Shown piece by piece: positions 40,393 to 45,957 of a stretch of DNA of 45,957 bases. Source of the DNA: a virus; the IMG/VR virus record IMGVR_UViG_3300013100_000004, positions 1 to 45,957 of that record. One strand, given 5' to 3'. The notes beneath the pieces are model-generated. The model did no database searches and was not told the DNA's origin. It saw nothing but the letters and a program-made list of their open reading frames with translations. A program made the translations under genes and the position numbers. How positions within the stretch are numbered: the stretch's first letter is position 1; each line of letters begins with the position of its first letter.

Positions 40393-40409
40393 GTTTACAG
40401 TCTGTGAAC
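40393..40409. promoter_or_regulatory. Operator dyad A6
   Basis: GTTTAC-AGTCT-GTGAAC, 16 bases right of the tandem pair. It shares the GTGAAC right arm with all other sites in this block. Confidence 0.75.
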
Positions 40410-40795
40410 GTAACTAAACTACCCTGTTAGCTTTCGTTCATCAGTTAACCCATTGATTTTATTACCCTTTTAGCAATTCTCATACAAAACGGTATATGCC
40501 TCTACATCAATAAATTGTCTTATAAATTCTCACACGATATCAATTACTTATATTAAATTCATACAGAATGGAGAGGGTATTTCATACAAAACAGTATAGG
40601 AAACTACATAGAGATGTTTTTTTCGATAACTTAGATAACACTAATATATGCCATTTTAAGCTATGCATCTGATATCAATAGACAATCGCCGAAATTCCAA
40701 AAATCACCATTCATACAAAACAGTCATAGTTCCATAATCATATCGATGATGACCGATATACTCACTCGCCGCGCGGTTGTATTCACATCAAGAGT

Positions 40796-40812
40796 GTTGA
40801 CAGCATGTGAAC
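40796..40812. promoter_or_regulatory. Operator dyad A7 overlapping the replication-operon promoter
   Basis: GTTGAC-AGCAT-GTGAAC. It contains the perfect -35 TTGACA of the rightward promoter, so a bound repressor would block transcription of the clamp and primase operon. Confidence 0.8.
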
Positions 40813-40825
40813 ACTTCTATATGAA
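40797..40825 (+). promoter_or_regulatory. Promoter of the rightward replication operon
   Basis: Perfect TTGACA (40797-40802), 17 bases, TATGAA (40820-40825). It starts transcription at about 40832, ahead of the gene at 40886. Operator A7 covers its -35. Confidence 0.72.
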
Positions 40826-40885
40826 GGAATGACAAATCATTCATCAGCCTGCCCGCACGGGAGGCGCAAACGAGGAGAGACGAAG

Positions 40886-41089
40886 ATGGCACAGGAAGTT
40901 TTCGGAACACCGAAACAGCCGCCGCTTGATGGGCATAAATGCTTGGGCGCGAAAATGTGCTTCGAGGTTTCTTGCGAATGCGGATGGGTCTCCTGCCCTC
41001 ACAGCGGAGAGAATTCCCGCGCCGCCGCCTACTCCGAGTGGCGCGACCATGTCCGAATGCATCACCGCATGATTGCTGAAAACGCCTGA
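40886..41089 (+). CDS. Small Cys/His-rich protein (67 aa)
   Basis: The Cys/His pattern (CLGAKMCFEVSCECGWVSCP, then W..H...HH near the end) fits a small zinc-binding protein. It is the first gene of the replication operon, so it is made under operator control. The ATG at 40886 has GGAGAG nearby; an upstream ATG at 40829 has its site too close. The function is unknown. Confidence 0.72.
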   Translation: MAQEVFGTPKQPPLDGHKCLGAKMCFEVSCECGWVSCPHSGENSRAAAYSEWRDHVRMHHRMIAENA

Positions 41090-41155
41090 TCGCCTTCGGC
41101 ATGCAGCACCCGTGGCTGCATATCTAATTCGATCTAAATAACCGGAGCTACCACA

Positions 41156-41599
41156 ATGACCGCACGTATCACCAAAAGCCGCGACCCTATCCTAAAGCAG
41201 CTCCAGGCGGATTATACCGCCGCCCTAGAAGCTTCCGTTTATGCCGTCGAGTGCATTGCCTGGGATAAGGCCGTTGAACGCATCAACAAGGCGCGCAGGG
41301 CTTTGATTGCCCGCGAGGCGCTTTACACGCCACGCCGCGAGCGCAAGGCCGCCAGGAAGGCGAGCCACATGAAGCACATTCTCAACCGTCTTTACAAAGG
41401 GCCGGAGCCGAGGCACCCACTAAGCACCATGTGGTTCGCCCAGGAAATGAACCAAGCGCGCGGATATATCAGGTCGCTCGTAAAAGGTGAGGTGGCCCCC
41501 GTCATGCGTGAGGACTTTATCCGCGAAACAAATCTTTGCCTTTATTGGGCGAGGCAGCACCGCTTGCAAGCCGTCGCTTTCGGCCGTCGCCTGCCATGA
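41156..41599 (+). CDS. Hypothetical basic helical protein (147 aa)
   Basis: Mostly helical and strongly basic, with RRERKAARKASHMKHILNRL in the middle and Trp residues near the end. Not recognised. It has the GGAG-CTACCACA leader also seen before 6400 and 6575. Its stop overlaps the LuxR-type gene start (ATGA). It may bind nucleic acid, judging by charge only. Confidence 0.72.
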   Translation: MTARITKSRDPILKQLQADYTAALEASVYAVECIAWDKAVERINKARRALIAREALYTPRRERKAARKASHMKHILNRLYKGPEPRHPLSTMWFAQEMNQARGYIRSLVKGEVAPVMREDFIRETNLCLYWARQHRLQAVAFGRRLP

Positions 41600-41793
41600 C
41601 CGTGCCAACCCCAAGACAGCTTGAAGTGATAGCGCTTTTGGCAGACGGCAAGAAGCTGCACGAGATCGCTGAAATCTTGGGGATCAGCCGGTACACGGTA
41701 GGCAGGCATGTGACAGACGCTTTCGAACGGACAGGCGCAGCGAATTCATCCGGCCTTGTCGCCATGGCGCTGCGCAATAAATGGATCGAGTAA
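41596..41793 (+). CDS. Mini LuxR/GerE-type helix-turn-helix protein (65 aa)
   Basis: The whole protein is a GerE-type DNA-binding domain: TPRQLEVIALLADGKKLHEI, AEILGISRYTVGRHVTDAFE and a closing helix. There is no receiver or ligand-binding part. It could be the regulator that uses the second repeat family, or an activator for the late promoter; both are inference. The ATG overlaps the previous stop. The longer frame from 41536 is unsupported. Confidence 0.85.
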   Translation: MTVPTPRQLEVIALLADGKKLHEIAEILGISRYTVGRHVTDAFERTGAANSSGLVAMALRNKWIE

Positions 41794-41813
41794 CCATCAA
41801 CAGGAGAACCGCA

Positions 41814-41975
41814 ATGACTACCGTAGTTTCTATCATCCTCTATTTTATCGCGGCGCTTTTAGGCGTCATGATAGGATCGAACATTGAAAAGCAAAACGAC
41901 AAAGAGGCACGTTCCGGGATAGTGATTTTCGTGATCATCTTTATTCTGGCCGTTGCTCTACAGGTGGCAGCATGA
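41814..41975 (+). CDS. Small two-helix membrane protein (53 aa)
   Basis: Two hydrophobic helices (about 3-20, SIILYFIAALLGVMIG, and 35-53, IVIFVIIFILAVALQVA) flank a short charged loop (EKQNDKEARS). AGGAG ribosome site eight bases before the ATG; an in-frame ATG at 41781 lacks one. Stop overlaps the next start by ATGA. The function is unknown. Confidence 0.72.
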   Translation: MTTVVSIILYFIAALLGVMIGSNIEKQNDKEARSGIVIFVIIFILAVALQVAA

Positions 41976-43111
41976 CCGAGAAAAACGAATATTATATCAC
42001 CGGATCGCAGACAGTGACCAACGCCGCAGAGGCCGCGCAACTGGCTGCAAGTAATTTCCCGGCCGTGGCCCGTCACATTGGCGAAGATCGCTGGCACGTC
42101 AGCTTTTTGGCGACCGCTCCAATGCATGAAAATCAGCGGCCGTTCATGGCGACCATCGCAGAGCGCTTGCGCCTGGAAAGCCGCCTTGAGCTGCCTTATC
42201 GCAATTGGCGCGGCGAAACGTCTATGCGCAGGCTCCACCCCATCGGCGTCACGTTCGCGGCTACGGAATGGCACCCGGAACCGCAATGGCTCCTGGAAGC
42301 CTACGACCTGGACAAGAAGGCAGAGCGCACCTTTGCCTTGAAGGACTTCAATCCGCTCAATTTCCCGCAGGATTATGAAGCAATCGGCAAGAAGCTCCTG
42401 GAGATCGGGGCCATGTGCGATGACCAGGAGATTGCGCGCACGGCTTACGACGCAGCGACGGCGTTGGCGTCTCCGGTTCCGACAGCAACAAAGCCACAGC
42501 CAGAAATCGGCATGAAGTCCGCATTGAAGACGCTTCGAGAAAACCAGCGCCAGCTTGACGCCGATGGCTGTGAAGTAGGCGTTTCACGCGAGGCACTTCA
42601 CATGCTGCTAGAGGCGTATGATCGCGGCCGAGAAACAATTTATTTCCAGCTCGACAAAATCAAAGCAATGCGCGACGTTGTGCCATTCCGCTCGACGGAC
42701 GCGGAGCCAGTATTGACCGGAGTGGCGTCGCTCGATATCGGCCCGCTAAAGGAAGCCTGGGAAAAACTCTACGCAGCATCCAAAGACGTTCAGCGTATCT
42801 TGGAAAAGCAGAAAGACGCGCTCCAGGCCGAGAACGACCGCCTCAAAGACCCAGGCGACGGCCGACCATGCACCATGGATGAATTCGTTGCGGCCCTTTA
42901 TGAAGATTGCCGCGATAACATGGAGCGCAACGAGGCAATTGAATTCTGGCTTTATGGCGATTGGGCTGGAGCTTTCAATTATCTCAGCGTGGAGAGCGCG
43001 CAACGCCTCCATGCCAAATCATTGCCCAAGCTCACCCAGGACGAAGAGGAGGAAATTGCCTCCTACGAGCGCCTTCAAAACAAGATCAACGCCAAGGACG
43101 GAAACATATGA
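41972..43111 (+). CDS. Phage protein with WYL-like N-terminal segment (379 aa)
   Basis: Residues about 75-125 contain YRNWRGETSMRRLHPIGVTF and TEWHPEPQWLLEAYDLDK, a pattern common in phage hypothetical proteins and reminiscent of WYL-type beta domains that can bind nucleic acid or nucleotides. Residues 240-300 are a coiled helix (QRILEKQKDALQAENDRLKD). It may be a mosaic of two or three modules. No catalytic motif is seen. ATGA overlaps at both ends place it in the operon. Confidence 0.75.
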   Translation: MTEKNEYYITGSQTVTNAAEAAQLAASNFPAVARHIGEDRWHVSFLATAPMHENQRPFMATIAERLRLESRLELPYRNWRGETSMRRLHPIGVTFAATEWHPEPQWLLEAYDLDKKAERTFALKDFNPLNFPQDYEAIGKKLLEIGAMCDDQEIARTAYDAATALASPVPTATKPQPEIGMKSALKTLRENQRQLDADGCEVGVSREALHMLLEAYDRGRETIYFQLDKIKAMRDVVPFRSTDAEPVLTGVASLDIGPLKEAWEKLYAASKDVQRILEKQKDALQAENDRLKDPGDGRPCTMDEFVAALYEDCRDNMERNEAIEFWLYGDWAGAFNYLSVESAQRLHAKSLPKLTQDEEEEIASYERLQNKINAKDGNI

Positions 43112-43452
43112 GCAAGAAGTTCGCAGATATCCGCGTATCGTTCACGGTTGCCTTTGAGGATGACGAAGGGCTTGAGCTTGAGGCCCAGGCACTAGAGGCC
43201 GCGTGGTCTTTGTCCATCGATCCTCACCGCATGGAAATGGAGGTTGTCGGCCCGGTTCGCGATACAGAAAGCGCGCCGCAGATCGCAGTAGAATATCCCG
43301 CTACTTGGCTTACCGATGAAGAGCTTTTCGCCGAGATAAAGCATCGCCATGGCGAACACTTTGGTAACGATTTGCGGCGTATGATTTCCGAAGTCGGCAA
43401 GGCCATCAAGGCCGAGGTTTCCGCCATCGAAAAGGAGAACAAGGCACCATGA
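43108..43452 (+). CDS. Hypothetical acidic protein (114 aa)
   Basis: A small acidic protein, with VAFEDDEGLELEAQALEAAW and a C-terminal helix EVGKAIKAEVSAIEKEN. No family is recognised. Start and stop overlap the neighbouring genes by ATGA. The longer frame to 42961 is a shadow of the previous gene. Confidence 0.72.
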   Translation: MSKKFADIRVSFTVAFEDDEGLELEAQALEAAWSLSIDPHRMEMEVVGPVRDTESAPQIAVEYPATWLTDEELFAEIKHRHGEHFGNDLRRMISEVGKAIKAEVSAIEKENKAP

Positions 43453-43721
43453 AGACCAGGACCAGGACGCGAGAGTTGCAGCTTGAAGCCAGAGCGAACG
43501 CCGACAAGTTTATTGCCGTTGGCCGATTTCTTGTCATTGGCGTAAACGGTTATTTTCTCCCCACCATGGGAGGCCTGGAGAGCGTAGGTCTTTCCACGCG
43601 CATCAACCTCAATGCCATAGGCTTCAAGGGAGATCGCAACGACCGCAAGCGCGCCCTGGTCGCATCTCGCAACCGCCGCCTCACGTTGCGGAAGAAGTTG
43701 CCACCTGTATATTTGCCGTGA
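43449..43721 (+). CDS. Hypothetical basic protein (90 aa)
   Basis: Highly basic (KTRTRTRELQLEARANADKF; later DRNDRKRALVASRNRRLTLR), with a central Gly/Leu segment (FLVIGVNGYFLPTMGG). Charge suggests DNA or RNA binding. Not recognised. ATGA overlap with the previous gene. Confidence 0.7.
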   Translation: MKTRTRTRELQLEARANADKFIAVGRFLVIGVNGYFLPTMGGLESVGLSTRINLNAIGFKGDRNDRKRALVASRNRRLTLRKKLPPVYLP

Positions 43722-43764
43722 TATCAGACTTTAAACCCACTACCACCCAGGGAGACCAAACCGG

Positions 43765-43971
43765 ATGGATCATCATTCTTTCAGCACCGTGAAGAAAGGC
43801 GCGCAGCTTACGCGCATGACAACGGTTGAGCTTAACGGCACTACGTACAAGTGCCGCCACACTGGAGCGGTCTTTTCGTTTGACGAGAAGGAACGCACAT
43901 TCACCAACGAAATTCATTTCTGGTCGCCGCTCGCTGCCGAGGTGCGCAAGGCAACGGGATGGTTCGAATGA
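43765..43971 (+). CDS. Small hypothetical protein (68 aa)
   Basis: Compact and aromatic: VELNGTTYKCRHTGAVFSFD, then EIHFWSPLAAEV. It looks like a small beta-rich domain with a lone Cys. GGGAG precedes the ATG. An internal ATG at residue 18 is also possible. The stop overlaps the next start (ATGA). Confidence 0.7.
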   Translation: MDHHSFSTVKKGAQLTRMTTVELNGTTYKCRHTGAVFSFDEKERTFTNEIHFWSPLAAEVRKATGWFE

Positions 43972-44132
43972 CCCACATCATCCACCACACGAAGACCCGG
44001 CCGCTTCCTTCGCCGCGCGCCATTCGAACCCTTATCATCATTGGAATGATCGCCTTCACCGCTTGCGCCGTGCTTGCCGCGATCCGCGTAAACGAGGCCG
44101 CCCAGGTGCAGGCCATGGAGGACAGGACATGA
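43968..44132 (+). CDS. Small single-pass membrane protein upstream of the clamp gene (54 aa)
   Basis: A basic His/Lys/Arg-rich N-terminus (MTHIIHHTKTRPLPSPRAIR) is followed by one hydrophobic helix (21-39, TLIIIGMIAFTACAVLAAI) and a short polar tail. ATGA overlaps with both neighbours, including the sliding clamp gene at 44129, show it is in the operon. The function is unknown. Confidence 0.72.
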   Translation: MTHIIHHTKTRPLPSPRAIRTLIIIGMIAFTACAVLAAIRVNEAAQVQAMEDRT

Positions 44133-45280
44133 AAAGCATCGGGAACATCACCGTTAACGGCCGCGACTTTGCCAAGGCAATGAAAGCGGCCATGACCGTA
44201 AACGAATTCAATCCGCGCATTCCTATCCTGCGTTGCGTTCGCCTTTGCATGGTGCGGCCCGGCTTGCGCATCTTCGCGACTGACTTGGATATGGAAATCA
44301 TGGTTCCGCTCGACTTGATCGAGGCCGAGGGGAAATTTGACGTTTGCATTCCTGCAGCACTTCTTGCGAAGATCGCCGCCCAAGCCGGAGCCTCAAGCAT
44401 CGCTATGTTGCACGAGGAGGTTGCCAACGGAAAAGATGACGAAGGAAAGCCGCGTACCAAGCAGCAAATAACCGTCATCGTCGGCGACGAAGAGGCGGAA
44501 TACGTCCTTGACTGCCTGCCTTCAAGCGATTGGCCGGAGATGACGCAACCCGAAAAGCTATCGTCAGCCGGAACATTCACCAACGGCCAGCTATCGGAGA
44601 TTTTCGCCGAAGTCATCAAAACGGTATCGACCGAGGAAACGCGGTATTACCTGAATGGCATTCACTACAAAGGTGGCATGTGCGAAGCGACGGACGGCCA
44701 CCGTCTTCGACGACACGTCTTCGATAAAGCGCCGATGCACGGGCATGACGTCATCATTCCGCGCAAGGCTTGCCGCGTCATCATCGACCAGGGCAAGGAT
44801 GGCGTGACGCTGGAGGTTGACCAGACTGGCAATCGGATGCTTATCAGTTTCAGCAATGGCAACCGCCTGTTCTCCAAGATGATCGACGGCAGCTTTCCAG
44901 ATACGGAACGCGTAATTCCAAAGGAAGGACAATTCACCTTTGACTTTGACGCCGCCCGTTTCCGACTTGCTGTTGAGCGCGTCATTTCCATGTCAAGCGA
45001 GCGCGGCCGGGCTTTGAAGATATTCAACCACGAAGGCAAGGCTTGCGTCAAAGTCTCTAATCCTGATTTCGGATCAGCGACCGCGCAGACCTTTGCGGAA
45101 TGGCCGATTGGCGGAGAAGAGGTCGGCTTTAACGGCCGCTATATCCTGGACTTCATTCCCAAGGGCGGCCGCATTCAGATCAACGGCAGCGGGAGCGGAG
45201 CGCCGTTCCTCATTCGCCACGTCAACGGCGTCGATGACGACAGCGCCAACACGCGCGTTGTCATGCCCATGCGTGTCTAG
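44129..45280 (+). CDS. dnaN: DNA polymerase III beta subunit (sliding clamp), phage-encoded (383 aa)
   Basis: The order of features is that of bacterial beta clamps: an N-terminal domain with NPRIPILRCVRLCMVRPGLR and ATDLDMEI, a middle YYLNGIHY...EATDGHRLRRH region, PRKACRVI, and a C-terminal GGRIQIN, then VDDDSANTRVVMPMRV, close to the usual VMPMR(L/V) end. It would ring DNA and tether a polymerase. It is somewhat longer than host DnaN (about 370). No phage DNA polymerase is coded in this window, so it probably captures host Pol III. An upstream frame to 43826 is a shadow. Confidence 0.92.
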   Translation: MKSIGNITVNGRDFAKAMKAAMTVNEFNPRIPILRCVRLCMVRPGLRIFATDLDMEIMVPLDLIEAEGKFDVCIPAALLAKIAAQAGASSIAMLHEEVANGKDDEGKPRTKQQITVIVGDEEAEYVLDCLPSSDWPEMTQPEKLSSAGTFTNGQLSEIFAEVIKTVSTEETRYYLNGIHYKGGMCEATDGHRLRRHVFDKAPMHGHDVIIPRKACRVIIDQGKDGVTLEVDQTGNRMLISFSNGNRLFSKMIDGSFPDTERVIPKEGQFTFDFDAARFRLAVERVISMSSERGRALKIFNHEGKACVKVSNPDFGSATAQTFAEWPIGGEEVGFNGRYILDFIPKGGRIQINGSGSGAPFLIRHVNGVDDDSANTRVVMPMRV

Positions 45281-45282
45281 CC

Positions 45283-45492
45283 ATGTCCGATACGAACGCA
45301 GGGCGAGGCGGCGTTACCATTGCCGTGAAAGATCACGCCGAGGAGATGGAAGCTTTCGACAAGCTGTCTCCTCGACTGAAACGCGCCCTAAGAAATGCCA
45401 AGCTTCAGTTCTCCGCAAAGGAAGCTGAAATCATCCTTGAAAAAAGATTGATGACAGAAGCGCAAATCATAGAGGCCATCAATGGCGACTGA
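45283..45492 (+). CDS. Small hypothetical protein (69 aa)
   Basis: A helical protein with DKLSPRLKRALRNAKLQFSA at the centre and an EILE-KRLMTEAQIIEAI end. I recall similar short proteins in alphaproteobacterial phages but no function. It begins two bases after the clamp stop and overlaps the next gene by 11 bases. Confidence 0.75.
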   Translation: MSDTNAGRGGVTIAVKDHAEEMEAFDKLSPRLKRALRNAKLQFSAKEAEIILEKRLMTEAQIIEAINGD

Positions 45493-45957
45493 GCAAATCT
45501 TTGACCATCTCGCTTTTACGTTTCGCCAGATGGACGGTAACCAGTGCAGCCTTGAAGAGCTTGCAGAGAAAGCCGACGTCATCCTAAACGACGTCTCACC
45601 GATCGCTCTTGAGAACGCCATGCTCACCCGTGGCGTTCTCATCAGAAACGGCATCGCCTCAGCCTATGAAGGCCATGAATTCAAAACCACCGTCGCGACG
45701 CAATTCCGCAAATTCGTCCAGCGCGCCGCCGAAGTCATTGACCTTGCCGACGCGCCAATAATGCCATCTGATCTAATCGGAATGGTCGGACTTGTGGAAG
45801 GTGCAATTCCGCTTTCCTCTATGTCGCTCCATCTCAAGAAGGTCGGCATATGGTTTATTCCTGGAGTTGGCTACTGGCATAAGCGCCATTACGTCAACGA
45901 GAATGGAATTCTGTTCGGCACGAAGCCCGGCAGCGAGCAGGCCAAGGCCGTCTATGA
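45482..45957 (+). CDS. Hypothetical replication-operon protein, N-terminal part (continues at 1)
   Basis: This is the 5' part of the 298-residue protein whose end lies at 1-544. The N-terminus (MATEQIFDHLAFTFRQMDGN onward) is helical with LEELAEKADV. An all-helical stretch follows to about residue 110, then a Gly/Trp/His segment (GIWFIPGVGYWHKRHYVNE). No family is recognised. Bases from 45835 on repeat the start of the window. It is placed between the clamp-linked small gene and the zinc-ribbon gene. Confidence 0.85.
   Translation, partial: MATEQIFDHLAFTFRQMDGNQCSLEELAEKADVILNDVSPIALENAMLTRGVLIRNGIASAYEGHEFKTTVATQFRKFVQRAAEVIDLADAPIMPSDLIGMVGLVEGAIPLSSMSLHLKKVGIWFIPGVGYWHKRHYVNENGILFGTKPGSEQAKAVY
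45835..45957. repeat. Right copy of the 123-bp exact terminal direct repeat
   Basis: Identical to 1-123, in the same orientation and same reading frame of the split gene. Removing one copy restores a single open gene across the junction. Confidence 0.95.

Larger units (their letters stand above)
40270..40727. repeat. Second repeat family, ATAC-N6-GTAT (five copies)
   Basis: Sites at 40270-40283 (reverse orientation of the core), 40482-40495, 40584-40597, and two imperfect ones at 40561-40574 and 40713-40727. The common form is TCATACAAAACRGTAT. The short dyad arms and A-rich centre suggest a binding site for a second regulator or an initiator. They alternate with the GATATCAAT motifs. Confidence 0.68.
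40201..40795. other. AT-rich non-coding control block with two operator families, candidate replication origin
   Basis: About 600 bases with no open frame worth calling and far richer in A and T than the rest of the genome. It holds four GTTKAC-N5-GTGAAC dyads (a fifth lies just right of it), at least three exact and two imperfect ATAC-N6-GTAT elements, and three GATATCAAT motifs (40315, 40536, 40671). It separates the leftward late operon from the rightward replication operon. Clustered dyads plus AT-rich DNA fit a control region and possibly the origin. Confidence 0.7.

Noticed and set aside
40343-40409. LexA/SOS boxes of the alphaproteobacterial type (GTTC-N7-GTTC)
   Set aside because: The repeats are inverted dyads with 5-base spacing, not direct repeats with a 7-base gap.
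40203-40812. The GTT...AAC dyads as repABC-plasmid parS sites (GTTNNNNGCNNNNAAC)
   Set aside because: The spacing differs: these are 17-bp sites with an odd centre and lack the central GC at the right place, and no repA, repB or repC gene is present.
1-45957. CRISPR array, insertion sequence or tRNA genes
   Set aside because: No regularly spaced repeats, transposase motifs or tRNA cloverleaf were found by reading both strands.

Overview
The window is a complete or near-complete genome of a tailed phage with a short tail (podovirus type). The first 123 bases are repeated exactly as the last 123 bases, so the molecule is circular or terminally redundant, with about 45,834 unique bases. One gene is split by the ends. 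By eye the coding sequence is GC-rich, and many neighbouring genes overlap by ATGA or TAATG. The head genes resemble the Bordetella phage BPP-1 group: portal, Bbp16-type cement protein, Bbp19-type protein and capsid staple protein. The tail and ejection genes resemble T7 gp11, gp12, gp13, gp14 and the gp15/gp16 type. The host is probably a Gram-negative proteobacterium (lipobox protein, spanin-like genes, peptidoglycan hydrolases). An alphaproteobacterium is my guess from general protein style and is not proven. I see no integrase, transposase, partition genes, tRNA, CRISPR array or DNA polymerase.

Layout, taking the molecule as a circle. (1) A rightward early/replication operon runs from 40886 through the end of the window and on to 3250. 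It holds small unknown genes, a LuxR-type mini-HTH protein, a beta sliding clamp, and a primase-helicase whose linker carries a second, overprinted gene. It ends at a strong terminator. (2) A leftward operon runs from 6303 to 3364: Cro/CI-like repressor, ASCH protein, a 31-residue membrane peptide, an SF2 helicase, a VRR-NUC-type nuclease and an HNH nuclease. (3) A rightward operon runs from 6400 to 10616: membrane peptide, RecE-like exonuclease, RecT annealing protein, a probable Acb2-type anti-CBASS sponge, and unknown acidic proteins. (4) A leftward late operon runs from 39854 to 10661: membrane protein, terminases, portal, scaffold, capsid, tail, ejection proteins, fibres, lysis genes and receptor-binding proteins. 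A single rightward zinc-finger gene with its own promoter and terminator (12901-13341) interrupts it.

Control. A 17-bp dyad, GTTKAC-N5-GTNAAC, occurs twice between the repressor gene and the rightward recombination operon. It occurs five more times in an AT-rich non-coding block at 40.2-40.8 kb, upstream of the replication operon. In three places the dyad contains a perfect TTGACA -35 box. The simplest reading is that the small repressor at 6028-6303 controls its own promoter, the recombination operon and the replication operon. The same AT-rich block carries a second repeat family (ATAC-N6-GTAT) and three GATATCAAT motifs, so it may also be the replication origin.

How the parts work together. 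The clamp and primase-helicase probably recruit the host polymerase. RecE/RecT give single-strand annealing recombination. The sponge would blunt cyclic-nucleotide immunity. Terminase, portal, capsid and T7-like ejection proteins build the particle. Endolysin, holin and spanin candidates release it.
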